The notes beneath the pieces are model-generated. The model saw nothing but the letters and a program-made list of their open reading frames with translations. It searched no databases and was not told where the DNA came from. A program made the translations under genes and the position numbers. 64,000 nucleotides of DNA from Pogonophryne albipinna (Eukaryota; Chordata; Actinopteri; Perciformes; Artedidraconidae): contig CM053256.1 in the NCBI GenBank assembly GCA_028583405.1, positions 1,668,424 to 1,732,423 on the forward strand. The letters are read 5' to 3'. Position 1 is the stretch's first letter. Every line of letters begins with the position of its first letter. Below, one piece after another: positions 24,726 through 37,430 of this stretch.

Positions 24726-27700
24726 TTAGATGAGTAGTGAAGGGGTGGGTTTTTTCCCCGGCCAAGCTTCTTTGGCATACTTCTTTTTGCGTGGCTCGTT
24801 GTGGGTCTCTGGAAGGTAGGGGGCTATGACGGGGGTGGGGTTGAGTGTGATAGGAGGCTGGTGGGCTTCTGGGTCCAGGTCCACCTCTGGTGCTGGGTTA
24901 GGGAAGGGCAGAGGAAGCCCTCCCTGCATAGAAGCCCCTCCTGGAGCTCCTGTCGGCTGGTTCTCATGACTGGTGGGCGGCAAGTCCCCGTAGAGACCAC
25001 TGCCCAAGTTGTAGCTGTGGATGCGCTTTGAAGTCATGTCATCGAGACCCAGCGTGTTGTGGCCCTCTGATCTGCGTTTCTGCAGCAGGGAGGACAGAGT
25101 CAAGTCATTAAGGATGGACTAAATACGTTTCCGGGGTTCAAATGCAGCAAACACTGTCATGTGGTGGCTATTACAACGTATACCTTTATTACTGTAGCAC
25201 TATGACAGATTTACACTCATCAGAATCGGAGAAGGAAGCTCAGGGGTTGGACTGAGAACAGCACAGGCACACGGCTATTCCACTAGCCAGCCTGCTCATG
25301 GCTGATGTTAGTCACAGGAAAATAAGACTCAGGCTAACCCAGTAGCGGGAGATGGGCCCACATTTTTTTAAAGAGACCTGGCTCCATGGTGGCATCTCGG
25401 GTCAAGCTTTTGGCTGGCGAACCACAAAGCCAAAAAGCAGGAATTTGGAGGAAGTCCGAGTTCCTATTTGGTGCTCATATGTCAGATTTGTCCTGGATGT
25501 GGATTTTTTTTATGTTAAGATGCCTGCCAGATTCTCTGCAAGGAGAATTGACAATTTTTCACCAATCATCCAATCATCATCATCCTGATGCTAATTTAAT
25601 GCACTACAGGAATGCACTTCTCATTTTGTTTTACCGTGTTTTTTGTGCAAATCAACTACAACTGCATTTCGTTTTGCAACCCTGTTTGGTACAATAACAA
25701 TATTCTTGAAAGCCTGAAGCAGCTCTTATATATGGGTCAAATAACTTGCCCCACTTTGTAAAATAGTTTGTAATATTGTGTTGCAATAAATAGGAAATGG
25801 TATTGTGTTACAGTAAAACGGTTATTAATGCAACATTGGACTTTAATTAGTCAACTCTGCGCTCTTGTGTTGTAACACCACGGCAGATATTTATATATAA
25901 CCAAGTTTATTTTCATTAGCTTATTAGATTGTAAAACTTTAAAACTGGATGAAGCCCCATGTTAAGAGCCAAGTGACTTTGAAGCTTTGGGCGTCATCAG
26001 TCACATGGCGTTAGAAATGAAACACAAGCTCCTAATATATCTAAATAGTGTGTTTGGCAGCAGTAAAACAAGCTTTGTTTGTATTCACAAAGCTCTACAG
26101 GTCACACATTTAGCCCATTCCAAATGATCAAATTGTTATACAAAATGAGTAAACTTCATATTTTTGATTGAAATGGATCAGTTACACCAGCTGCATCTGA
26201 CATTTGGAAGGACAAAACTGAAGCTTACCTTGATCGGGATGACAGCAGTCTGCACCATGTTTCTAAACCGTCCCACCGAGGGGTCTATGTCCTCTGTAAG
26301 AATTTAAAAGAAAGTGTTACAATGTATTTGACAGTGCATTTGTTCTCTTAAAAAGTAGAACTGTACGGGGAATAGCTTGGTTATATTTACAGTATGCAAG
26401 TTAGATCACTCAAGTAAAACACATTATTAGTATGTTACCCGTTTGTAAAAGCCTTACAAATCTAATCCTCTTTAATCATTTCTTTCTCAGTTAAATGAAA
26501 CGTCAAGATTCTTACAAATAATTTACCAAGGTAGGACTTAAAAGGGAGAGCAATCAACTACAAACATCCGTAACAGTTAGAAGGACAGATGTTTTGCTTT
26601 TACAGTTATACCGCCTGTCACTTTGAGTCGTACCTGGGTTGATGATGGAGTCGTCCTCGTTGAAGGTGACCCTGGAGTTTCTCCGTTTCCTCTTAGGTCT
26701 CTGGATTTCCAGATTGCCCTCCTCGATGGTCAGTAGGGAGATGCGCTTGTTGTGTGCTGTGTTGAACTCCGTCAGGTTCTGAAAGGAGGCAGACAGAAAA
26801 TATATTAATTTCAAGATGTAACTACTTTACAACAGGACAAAATACCAGAATGAGCCGGCTAATAAAGAGCTTCATACACCCAGGAAAAAGACAAGACTTG
26901 TTAAGAGGAAATAAACAGGAATTGTAATCATCTTAGGCTCTAGTGCGTTGGTGTGGCGCAGTGAGTAGAGCGTTGGTGTTCGGCTCAGGGGATCACAGGT
27001 TCAAACCCCACTGCAGTCAGCATGTCGTTGTGTCCCTGAGACACTTCACCCCAAATTGCTCCTGTGGGGATTGCCCACAGTGTTGAGTATGTAAGTCGCT
27101 TTGGATAAAAGAGTCTAATAAGTAACATGTAATGTAATCTTATGTTAATACGATGTTCCTCAAATGGTGGCAAACGGATTTGTGCTTTTCTACCACTCAT
27201 ACAAGCTTTGAAAAGATGACTGATATCTGAGTAATCTAAGCTGCTCAGTGTCACACATTTGACTATGAGTTTGAGGCTATCTTTGGAAATGACATTTTGG
27301 AACTATGCTAATCATAAGGATATTTTTTGCGCATCAAATTCTAAATGCTGTGAACATGATATCTACGGAAGAGGAACAGATTTGACTGAATAATCGTATC
27401 TTTATTTATTTGAGTGAAAAAGGACTGAAACACATAAACAGTGTGGTGCATCTATTACACCGTTCCCATCAGCAAAAACACGTGGGTTTGCTATCCTGGC
27501 TCCAAAATGGTGGAATGAGCTCCCCATTGACATCAGGACAGCAGATAGCTTACACACCTTCCGGTGCAGACTGAAAACTCATCTCTTTCGACTCCACTTC
27601 GAGCGATAGAATGACTAACAAAGCACTTGTATACTAATAAAGGACTGGCTTATCTAAAGCCAGTTGAGTAGCACTTGAAATGTTTGGCTCTATGAAACCT

Positions 27701-29820
27701 GATGTACTTATATGATTCTGTTTTCTTCAAGTTTGTTTCTTCTCGGTCGAATGCACTTATTGTAAGTCGCTTTGGATAAAAGCTAAATGCAATGTAATAT
27801 TAGCAGTCTACCTAAAACAGCAATTTGCAGGCAACAAATGTTATGATTAAAACACAAGATGCATCCATTTTATTTCTCCTTTATACAGTTCATGTTTTAG
27901 AGCACGATAATATTGTTATTATTGAGAAACTAGACGTACCTCGAGCTCTGTCTCTTCCTCAGGAAGCCCTAGCAGTCCTTTCAGCTCCTCATCCTCTCCG
28001 GTCTTACTGTCTCCTGTGCCGGCGGTGCCCTGGGTTTGGGGTTTCTCTCTGATGGTGTAGGTTCTTGTTGACGCCCCAAAAGATATCGTCGAGTCTATGG
28101 GAACTTGCTGAGGCTTTTGTCCCTCCAGACGGATGTGTCCAAGGTAGGTACCGTGTGCTAAAATAAAAACAATTCAATAAAGAGGTTTGCATACGTAAGG
28201 ACAGATTACTTGATGGATGTGTTACATTATAGTTGAAATTAATAGAATGTGATTCATAATTATTACTTTTTCTATAAACACAGAAACGAGATGGTTAAAA
28301 AAAGTCAATTACAATGTTTTCAAATCCAAAAGTAAAATGTTCCAAATGCTTTTTCATTTCAAAATCAAATCAACACTTAAAGATGTTTGAGACAGAAGAG
28401 GTGGAACACTTGAGGAGCAAAGTGATGTTAACTGAATTACATAAAATATGACCAGAATAGTTGCAAATACATGTTCTGTCAATCGAGTCTCAAGCAAATA
28501 ACCTCTGAGAGTTGTATTAGTTTTTCCACCATTTGCACATACATGTATATCAAACATTTAAAGTGTAACTGAGAATGATGACTTACTGCTGTTGAGGTCA
28601 ATGAGAAAGACCCTTTTCAGGTGTTTGTGGTAGATCAGGGCAGCGTGGACACGCGAGCACGACTGATGGTCGATGGTGAAGTCGCACCAGTCGGGGTTTC
28701 TCCCAAACAAGTAATACTTCTTTTCGTCTATGATCAGTTTCTACAGGGAGAGACAGTTTCTGTAAGTCAGTCATTTTCAAACTGGGTAAATATTTCTGTA
28801 AACACTCTGCAATCTGTCTGTGCCTCTGAGCCATAACTCATACAGTGTTGCTTTCCACTGAAAAGCTTAAATGTCAGGGCTGATGATGTTCTCGCACCAT
28901 TTGAAGCCATGCAGCCATAGAAAGTCCCAGAAGTGTTCAACACCTCTGGGACCAAGTGGACTGTCAGGCGTGTATCTGGTGCATTCAACTGTCCTACAGT
29001 AGTAGTGTACATGCAGCGGTCCAATGTAGTGAAGTACATTTACCCATGTATTGTACTTAAATGTTGGGGTACTTGTACTTTACTTGAGTATTTTTATTGT
29101 ATTCTTCTTATACCCCGACTCCTCTTGGAAGCTAATACTGTACTTTTTACTCCACTACATGTATTTGATGAAAATGAGTTACTAAACTAACCTTACAGAT
29201 GTATGGCAAGGTCACTGATACATGAAGTAAAAAAGAAAACCTTAAAAGTTACCTCCATTAATTTGTCTCCCTTCATCACGTCTAGATGGAGTCCTTGTGG
29301 TGGCTTTCCTGCCCTGAAAGGAAAAAGATTATGAACTTTCTGAACATTTAAAGAGTCTACCTTTGGTGCATTTGTGCAAAGGTGGAATTTAAAGGTTTGT
29401 TGCTGTAAATCATCTCATGAAAACGTTAACATTGAAACGGTCGTCATCTATGCAATGCTATAACAGACCAATACAATGTTAAAATGCCCTATCGTTATAA
29501 CTGGACGGCTTCTGCTCATAAACGACACTTATAAAACCATGCATATGCAGCAACTTGTTTAAAAAAAGACGAAGAAGAAAAAGGACACCAGCGTTCATTG
29601 GTTAGCATGCTAGCTAGCTTGGTTGCTAATGATAGCTACAGTAACTACAAGCTTTTCTCTAGGTTAAAGGTAAGTTATATAAATGAGGGTACGCGGCTCT
29701 GCTCATGTGCCTTTGGTATGGCATTACAAACAAACAGGTACAACTTTAGCATGTGCATTTTGCTCACCATGATGGACAATCAAAGGGAGGAGCACTCTCT
29801 TTGATTATTTTAGTCGCCAT
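24726..29820 (-). CDS. ppp1r8: Nuclear inhibitor of protein phosphatase 1 (NIPP1)
   Basis: Regulatory subunit of nuclear PP1, found in splicing speckles; its FHA domain binds phosphorylated splicing factors. Seven exons (high to low): 29820-29768, 29313-29253, 28740-28587, 28157-27940, 26778-26634, 26293-26229, 25079-24726. All phases agree and give 349 aa (human about 351). It starts MATKIIKESAPPFDCPSWAG. FHA domain at about residues 40-130: LFGRNPDWCDFTIDH, SCSRVHAALIYH, LNSTHGTYLG, with the phosphopeptide-contact Arg, Ser and Asn present. The PP1-docking RVTF sits at about residue 200 after a KRKRR basic run, and EDIDPSVGRFRNMVQ follows. The C-terminus ends KYAKEAWPGKKPTPSLLI, as in vertebrate NIPP1. 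The start codon lies in a YY1-like AAGATGGCGAC context. It is head to head with themis2, 2.3 kb away. Confidence 0.97.
26948..27140 (+). repeat. tRNA-derived SINE, copy 1 (ppp1r8 intron)
   Basis: A Pol III A box (TGGCGCAGTGAG, 26954-26965) and B box (GGTTCAAACCC, 26998-27008) are followed by the body with CAGCATGTCGTTGTGTCCCT and GAGACACTTCACCCCAAATT, and by a 3' tail GTAAGTCGCTTTGGATAAAA. Further copies are at 41515-41690 and, inverted, 57985-58175. The tail is shared with the LINE fragment 300 bp downstream. Confidence 0.8.
27437..27805 (+). mobile_element. 3' end of an L2-like LINE
   Basis: The frame reads GFAILAPKWWNELPIDIR then TADSLHTFRCRLKTHLF and ends RLHFER-stop. This is the conserved C-terminal tail of L2/CR1-type LINE reverse transcriptases. 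A short 3' UTR follows, ending TTGTAAGTCGCTTTGGATAAA. Only the last few hundred bases are present, the usual 5' truncation. It sits in ppp1r8 intron 4, antisense to the gene. Confidence 0.7.
29010..29190 (+). repeat. AGTACTT-type dispersed repeat
   Basis: GTAGTGAAGTACATTTACC, TACTTGTACTTTACTTGAG and TTTTTACTCCACTACATG are typical of a very common teleost repeat. Other pieces are at 1-40, 30595-31010, 46240-46490, 47990-48150, 48905-49150, 49680-49760 and 54695-54830. Non-coding. Confidence 0.6.
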
Positions 29821-29900
29821 CTTGCCTCATCTTCTCACAGCCGACATGCATGCTGGGAAAACGTCACTTTGGTTAACTGGCCTGGGAGTTGTAGTCTTAA
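29821..29900 (-). promoter_or_regulatory. ppp1r8 promoter with ZNF143-like site
   Basis: On the minus strand ACTACAACTCCCAGG (29882-29896) matches the ZNF143/STAF SBS motif about 60-75 bases before the start codon. GTGACGTTTTCCCAGCATGC (an ATF/CRE-like half site and a GCATGC) lies between it and the start. The start codon itself sits in CAAGATGGCGAC, a YY1-like element. This is the usual TATA-less housekeeping layout. Confidence 0.5.
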
Positions 29901-29997
29901 AACTCTAACACGTTACATCTAAATAAAACCACCAAATATTTTTAAATGAAACTTGTATGTCCACGATTTAAACTGAAATTTAGCAAAGTTATCAAAT

Positions 29998-30430
29998 CAA
30001 ATCAAGTTTTATTTATATAGCACATTTTTAAACGATTTTTGGTCGAGCCAAAGTGCTGTAATAAAAATACTCTACCGTTAGACACTTTACAGCAAATACA
30101 AACAGCACAGTTTGTGCAGAATATCAGTATGAGAAAACGACACCCTCTGTCCTTAGACCATCACATCGTTCAAGAAAAAACTTCTGGAGAAAAACCCACA
30201 GTTTAAAGGGAAAAATGGGAGAAACCTCAGGGAGAGCAACAGAGGAGGGATCCCTCTCCCAGGACGGACAGACGTGCAATTGATGCCGTGTGTAAATCGA
30301 AGAGATAATACATTTTACAGCGTAGGTAGACCGAATGTTTGGAAATGCATGTGTGTATAATAAGAAGATGAATCCACGAAGATGTCAAAAACAATCCTGT
30401 GGGAGCCATCAGGGAAGTAGTATGATGAGA
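29998..30430. repeat. Dispersed retroelement-like repeat
   Basis: It begins AAATCAAGTTTTATTTATAT then AGCACATTTTTAAACGA, with later blocks GGGAGAAACCTCAGGGAGAG and CAGAGGAGGGATCCCTCTCC, a common teleost repeat. A relative with TTTATTTATATAGCCCAATA is at about 35980. It lies in the ppp1r8/themis2 intergenic region; the region 30.4-32.0 kb beyond it holds an AGTACTT repeat and no gene. Confidence 0.55.
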
Positions 30431-31977
30431 CCCAGGCAGGACCGCAGAGACAGGTTATTGTGATCATACTCTCCCTGTGTTAATATCAAATGAGGGACAA
30501 TACAGTAAACAAGACTTTACTTGTAATAAACCTAACTAGGACTATATACACTGGAGGACGTTCTCATATTGTAGACTTCTGCCCCAAAATAGGCAGAGGT
30601 GGAAGAAGTACTCAAATGGTATACTTAATTAAAAATACCAAAGAGCAGGAATACTCAAGTAAAAGTACTGAAATCAATATATCAAAGTATTGGCATCAAA
30701 ATATACATATAAGTACCAAAAGTTCTGCTCATTGAGCAGATTGGCCCATTTCAAAATATGCTATATGTTTTAATTATAATTATTGATGCAATAATGTGTT
30801 ATCACGGTGCAGCTAATTTAAATTCCTTTGTGCAGTGCAAGGTAACAGGTGAATGTGTCTCCAGGTGTAACTAAAGTCTTATTTAAGTGTTGATTTAATT
30901 TCATAATATTCATTCAAATCTGGAAAGTAACTAAAGGTATAAAAGAAATGTAGTGGAATAAAAGTATACATGATTTACCTCTGAATTGTAGTGAGGTAGA
31001 AGTACAAAGTCCCTCAAATCACTGAAAATAGGTATGTTGCAGAAAGAAAACAAAATGTAAACTGATTTGAGTTGTTATGGAGAGCTGGTGGTTTGATAAA
31101 CCTGAAAAACACAAGTTTGTCTGATGTCATATTTTGTTGCAGGGGGCTTGCATCTTAATTCTCGACTGTGCTTGCTGAAAAACACATACATCCATTTCAG
31201 TATGCGTGGTTTTGAAAAGATAGCGTTTGGGGCAGGGGTTGCTGAAGAGATTCAACAAGGGTTTCATTAGAAAAGTGTTGTGGGTTTTGTCCGATACTGC
31301 GGGGTTATTTTGTCGTGTCATAGAGGTGGGAGGAGATCAGCACAAGGAAGTGAGGGTGCTGTCTCTTTCTCAAGTGAACAGAGGGTACGTTCCTTGCATG
31401 GAGGCTGTGTCATAGGGTACTTTGTAGGACTAAAAGTAGCTCCTTAAATTAACAGCTCAAGGAAACCCTCTTCTGGTTGTCTGGGTTAAACGTAGCCTCT
31501 GTCCTTTCTGTCAAGTATAAACTATTATTTGTGTGGTTTTGTGTCAGTGTTTTGCAATAGATTGGGGAACAAATTACATTCGGCCCTGTGAAATCCTTCC
31601 ACAGTCTTTACAAGATACAACACGTTGTGGTTTCAACAAGACAACGTTTGCATCTGCTCAACATGCAACAGCATGATGATGTGTCTTGGAATTTTTAGTC
31701 CTTGAAACTAAATTGATTATACTTGTCATATATGTACATTTTATTGTACCAGGAATTGTAGCATATGTATTGTATGTATCAACACACAAACACGTGTGTA
31801 AAGTTTGACCCATTTCCTTTAAATAGTCTGGATTAGAATATCAGCTTCTATGTTCTTTATGTGAAAACAAATCAATTTATAATTTAGAAATATTAATTAC
31901 ACATCAACAGTACTACAAAGCATAACTCATAGAATCGGTCCTCCGTCTGTACATGCACCGTGCAAAGATATCCTGTT

Positions 31978-31985
31978 ACTTCCTC
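31978..31985 (-). promoter_or_regulatory. ETS/PU.1-like site before themis2
   Basis: GAGGAAGT on the minus strand, 100 bp before the themis2 start codon. It fits the PU.1/ETS core, and the gene family is leukocyte-expressed, but an 8-mer of this kind is common by chance. Confidence 0.25.
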
Positions 31986-32085
31986 ATTCAATTTTGTGGT
32001 TTTGACTGAGAGGCAACAACCTTTTATGCTTGGGTTGTCACTCTCTGTCAGCCTTCACTTCTGATCGCAGCTCACTGAAGCAGCA

Positions 32086-35000
32086 ATGATGGCAGGCACG
32101 ACTGCGCTGTCACTTCAACAGTTCATTGCTTCATTGGACAAATCTTGTCTACCAAAAATTTTACAAGTTTGCTCTGGAGTGTATTTCCAAGGTAGGCATT
32201 TGATTGTTTTATTCATTGTGAACTGATAATGTGAGAGTAGATGTGGTGAGGACACAGCTGAGTGGGTTAGAGATTATTTGAAGAGATAAAATGGCTACAT
32301 GGTAAACTCTCTGAATTGTTGTATTATCTGTTTATATCTATACTTTTAAATCTATATTGTATTTATGTTTCCTTCTTTGCCAAACCCAGGTCAGACCTTT
32401 TTGTGGAAAGACACAGAGCATTATCTTTTTGTTGGTTATTCGTGCTTAAAATATCTGCTCACTGTTAAATGATGATCTTGGTGTTTAGCTTTGCTCTATT
32501 TCCCGTTCTCCGTTTCAGGGTCTATATATGAACTTTCTGGGAGTGAAGTCTGCTTTTCTACTGGGGATCTAATAAAGGTCATTGACATTGAGCTCCTATC
32601 GGTTTCCTGCGAAGACATCAGCAACGATGAGAAGTTTGAGCTTCCTATCAACCACACAGGTCGGTCTGAGCTACAGATAAGATTCTGGTGAGAACAGCTC
32701 ATTTTGTGTCTCAGCTGAACACCGACACTTGTTTCTCTTTCTCAGGTTTGTTCAAGGTTGTTCCAGAGGAGATGCCGTACACTTCAGTGGAGGAGATGGT
32801 GAGCCTGAGGCCCCTGGACTTGGAGTCCTGTCTTCCCTTCACTTTCACCAACTGCTCAAAGATAACTGTTGGAAACTTCACACTGGGGGCAGGCCGAGCT
32901 TTGACAGTGCTCTCCATCGAGCGGCGTGAGGGTGAGGTGGATCATGTGCGCTGCCATGTTAAAGGACAACAGGAAACCTCTGCAGAAGTGTGTATCCCAC
33001 TTTCTGCCCAAGGGGAGTTCAAAGAGTGTGAAAGTGAGGAGCGCTTCACTCTGAGAGAGATCATGTCCTCGCCATGCCTGTGCAGTCGAAAGTTTCGCTT
33101 CATCAACACAACCAAGTGTGATCGGCCCCTGGTCCTCTGTCCAATATACCAGGTCCACGCCATCATGAGCAGTAAGAATACCCTAATACTTTCTTTAAAA
33201 AGTGATCTGCATCTGGGCTATATCATGGTTATTATTTTCACTTTGTTTATCTGTTGATTGAAATTGAATCAAATGAATGTAAATGACATGTGAAAGTACT
33301 CAAGTACTACACTCTATTATGATTAATAGTTACAGTTTTTAATTGTTTCTATTTAATGCCTCACACATCTGAGAGGTAATTTTTTACTTTCACCACCACA
33401 TTTAGTAGTTGTATAGCTATATATTTGACAAAATCAATGTTGATCTCATTATAGGGGCCCTAATATGCTCATTTTCAGGATCATATATGTTGTGCCTCTA
33501 CTGAGACTTGTTTATATGCTCTAATGTTCAAAAAGTGCTTTCTTTTTTTCATACCGCCTCTTTTGAACCCTGAAAGGAGAGCCCAGTCTGCTCTGATTGG
33601 TTAACTTGCCAGCTCCGTTGTGATTGCTCAGCCTCTTTAGAGATGTCTTGAGGAAGCAAAACTCTCTTTGGAGGGAACATTTGGGATTTTAGCCTTTGCA
33701 GACTATTAACATGCACGAAACCTGTAGCACACGAGAGGAAAGGGAAAGCTCAAAAAGCATAATAGGGCCCCTTCTAATATGGTGCATTGTTTTAGATGAC
33801 ATTACCTGGCACTACATAGAGTATTACAAATGTGAGCCACCTTGACCAGGGTCAATACATAAGTGTTCAAAAATATAATACACTCAATAATAATATACAC
33901 TCATCTTGACAGATTATGATCTGCATAATGAGAGCTTGTGAGTGGGACTTTCCGAACATGATGTGGAAGACCATAATTAGCTTTATTTACCTAATGGAGG
34001 CGTGCTTTTTAAACAGTACTGCTAAATGTACACGCACTACCAATACTTAGAGGAACAGTTTTTTCATTGTTTTCCATCACTGGTAAAGCCCAATTGTTTC
34101 TCTTTTACAGTGAGGAAGAACGTGTTGAAGTTTCCCTCCAGCTTAGAGGTGGATGTGGTCGATGCCACTGAGCTGTGCGAGAACGTGAACTTTGTGACGC
34201 CACTCAGTCTGACAGAGGTCTTTTCCCAGCCGGAAGAATCCTTCCCTGCTGTAGTGGAGATACTGGAAGTCCCTGAGACACGCTCTCTGTTCAAGTGCAG
34301 CTGGCTGTCAGAAATAAAATTGGGCAGTAACCTGATTTTCCACAAGAAAAGCTCCACAGCCATGGTTCTGTTATCCAGCCTGAAGAGCCGAAAGTCTCAG
34401 CAGTTCTTCCTGGTGTCTCAGCAATACAGTGGACGATTCCGCAGGCGGCCAAGAGAGTTTAATTCAGTGTACGAGCTGCATGTTGCTTCATCCCAGGCAC
34501 CAGCTCTGAAAGTGGGTGTTACGAGGAGCTGTGAGGAGGTGGAGGAGGAGGGCCTGCCTGCGCTCAGTGTGGGGGAACATCTGGAGGTTGTTCGCTGTGA
34601 GACCGTGGAGCTGCCTTGTGAAAGCAACAAGGAACAGACGCAGTTTGTCGAGGCTCTGCTGTGTCTGCGTCTCCAGGACCCAGACGATGGGGATGATGAT
34701 GATGATGAAGATGAAGACAAGGTGAAGCAGGAGAATGGCAGAGAGGAGATTTTTCTGCCTCTGTACATGCAGGGTCACTTTGTGGAAGTACTCAGTGATA
34801 GCAAGAAGTACAAACTCAAGGACTTGGGTAAGGAGTTTAGTTTGCCCCTGAATGTTAAAGTGGTGAGCCGGGACACTGAACTCGAAGCCGATCCACTCGC
34901 TGGGTTTGCGTGTCTCAGAATAGAGGCGGCCATGTTGGAGCCCACCATCCAGGCAAGCTTTGCACACAAGCCAGAACACTGTTTTGAAATCCCAACGGAG

Positions 35001-36866
35001 TGGCTCTCTATGTCTGTCCATTTTACCAAGGACCCCCTTCCATGGCCCAGCAGCCAACCCCCTAAATGCCATTTGGACAGAGTCACTGAGGTGACAGACA
35101 TGTTCTTTTATGAATTTCGCAAACAGGGGAACTCCGACGCAGCTCCTCCACCCCGACCCCCTAAGCGAAATGTGTCATCTTCAAAGTCTCTCAAAACCCC
35201 ATCAAAACCCTCAAAAAAGTCAATCAAAAAGTCATCCAACAAGAGCGTCCCGAACACAGAGTTAGCCACTTTGACTTTGGATGGCAAGCGAAGGCCCCCA
35301 GCCCCCCCGCGTCCAGTAAGTATGGATTTTAGTTATTTGTTTGTGCATTTCAAACGTAAGAGTGGAAACATTATTAAGTAAATGCACAGGAGGGATAAAA
35401 AGAAAATATAGAAAATCAACAGTGAGATAAAAGCTGATCCGAGACATAGTTACCATGAAACAGTTTCAGGGAATATGGAAGTGAATTGTCAAGAAATTGA
35501 AATACAGAAGTACCCATTTAAAGAAAATTAGCTTTTTCATATTCTTTTGTGATTAAAACATTGAATGGATTCTAGTTTTATATGTCCATATTTTAAAGTA
35601 CTAGCAATTATGTGTTAAAGAAACAAAATCATATTTAAGTACAGAAATATTACTCATTAGGCAGATGGTAAATGGTCAATGTCAGTGTATATTATTTTAC
35701 AGTATACCGTATTTAGTTTACTTTAATTCACAAGGTATGTAAAGATATAATATAGAGTTATTGGACACAGAACGTTTTGTATAGATAACATGTTTTAATT
35801 GCCAAACAATACCAATATTTCAACACTTTTTTGTATCTTAAATGATTTACCCTTAAATCTTTACATGGGAAACTTTTCATGCAGGAAACAGGATCTATTC
35901 AAAGTTCATTGTGGTTCGGCGGTCTCTTTTAACATGTTTCTTGTCATGTGTCTCAACTAATTCAATCAATCAATCAATCAATGTTTATTTATATAGCCCA
36001 ATATCACAAATGTTACATTTGTCTCAGTGGACTTCACAGTTTGTACAAAATATCATAATTCTATGAAACCCACCACAATGTGACTTTTGACTTAGAGAAC
36101 AATTTTTCTCTCGAAGTGAGCCTCTCAGTGAACTGGTCAGAAACAACATCTGAGTATTCAAACTCAATGCTTCCACTTTTCGCCATGGTGAAGAAGTGGT
36201 GTGTTTAATCAAGCTGAATGTGTCTAACTTCCTCTTTTTGTGCAGGGTATTTTGACTGATCAGCCTCCACCGTTAGTACCCCGAAAGCACTCTGTGACTA
36301 CAGGCAATGCTCGGCCGAACACCTATGTGCAAAGGGAGGACTCCAAGAAAAAAGGTGGAGAACCGGATGCAGAAGTTCAAAAATAAATTGTTTCTCATTA
36401 AAAAAAAGACCAGTATTGTTTGTAACTCAAGCAGGAGGAAATTATTTTGGGTGTTTTTTCAGATGCAAATTAAAACACAGTGGTTCTCTAGTCTAGACGT
36501 ATTTATGGCACAAGGCCAGTGCATGTGGCATTGACACAACATCCCTAATATCAGATACACTACAGTACCCGTGTGTAAAAGGAAGTAGAAAATTGTGAAA
36601 CTTTGAAATAGAGCTCGATGACTGAGAGGATTAGCCTTATCATATCAACTCATTACTTGTTTGTGTTTATTGGATTTGCTGACAGGAGGAACAATATTGC
36701 AAATAAACAACATTACTGAATACAAAATAAACTGTACTTCTCTTCTCCCACAGTGCATCTGCCTGAAATCACACCAGATGTGGACAGCGACCATGACTAT
36801 GAAACTGTGGATGAGACTTTTACCACGATCCTGAAGGACGCGCAAGAGAATGTCATGTTTTACTGA
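32086..36866 (+). CDS. themis2: THEMIS2 (CABIT-domain leukocyte signalling adaptor)
   Basis: THEMIS family proteins act downstream of antigen and Toll-like receptors; THEMIS2 works in B cells and macrophages and binds GRB2. Six exons: 32086-32191, 32519-32659, 32746-33171, 34111-35315, 36246-36354, 36754-36866; all phases agree, giving 699 aa (human about 643). The start MMAGTTALSLQQFIASLDKS and the block GVYFQGSIYELSGSEVCFST fit the N-terminal CABIT domain (about residues 10-260). A second CABIT copy follows in the large fourth exon (GVTRSCEEVEEEGLPALSVG), interrupted by an acidic run of D/E at about residue 425. The C-terminal part is basic, then proline-rich (RPPAPPRP, PPPLVPRK), suited to SH3 binding, and ends with DYETVDE, a likely tyrosine phosphorylation site. 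Tail to tail with rpa2. Confidence 0.95.
33451..33775. mobile_element. MITE with GGGGCCCTAATATGCTC ends (themis2 intron 3)
   Basis: The left end AGGGGCCCTAATATGCTCA and the right end AGCATAATAGGGCCCCTTC are inverted partners. The core is about 280 bp and contains CTCTGATTGGTTAACTTGCC. Similar units with GGCCCTATCGTGC or GGACCTATCACGC ends occur at 37010-37430 and 49175-49690. Non-coding. Confidence 0.65.
35958..36060. repeat. (TCAA)n-linked dispersed repeat (themis2 intron 4)
   Basis: A short CAAT/TCAA microsatellite is followed by ATGTTTATTTATATAGCCCA and ATATCACAAATGTTACATTT, a very common teleost retroelement-like tail. It lies between themis2 exons 4 and 5. Confidence 0.55.
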
Positions 36867-37009
36867 AATGATGTCCTGCCGCGACAGAAACAAATCAAAT
36901 ATAGGCGATGGGAACTGAAAAGAAAATGGCATATTGCAGTGTTTTTATGCTCTTCCATCTTGATTTATTTTAGAGAAGAAAGGGTTTAAATAAGGTTAGA
37001 TATTTCAGT

Positions 37010-37430
37010 TGAAGAGGCCCTATCGTGCTTTTTGGGGTTTTCCCTTTAGTGTTAAGATAAGATAAGATAAGATGGTACTTTATTGATCCCAATTTGGGAC
37101 ATTTTTTGTTAAATGGGTTTTTGTGCATTTAACTGAAACGCCTCAATTGGACTCCTTTGTTTACGTCTGTAACATAGTGACATCACTCGTTCTTCTATAA
37201 GAGCTCCAACACACTGTACATGATAGGCTAAGGGGCGGGACATCTCTAAGCGGTTGACCAATCACAACCAGCCCAACATACTGGGCTCTGGTTTCAGACA
37301 GAGGGTGAAAAGAGGCAGCATGAGAACAATTAAGAGCTTTTTGATCATTAAAGCAGGGACACATGTCACAGTAGAGACATTAAATACAAATATGGAACTG
37401 AAAATAAGAATGATATGTCCTCTTTAAATA
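37010..37430. mobile_element. MITE of the GGCCCTATCGTGC type
   Basis: The left end is AAGAGGCCCTATCGTGCTTT; the right end GATATGTCCTCTTTAAAT is an imperfect inverted partner. Inside, at about 37060-37110, is a (GATAA)n run with TACTTTATTGATCCCAATTT, a second common repeat. It lies in the themis2 3' region. Confidence 0.55.

Noticed and set aside
34418..35101. Long minus-strand ORFs opposite themis2 exon 4
   Set aside because: They are shadows of the plus-strand themis2 coding exon, whose phase and domain content are clear.
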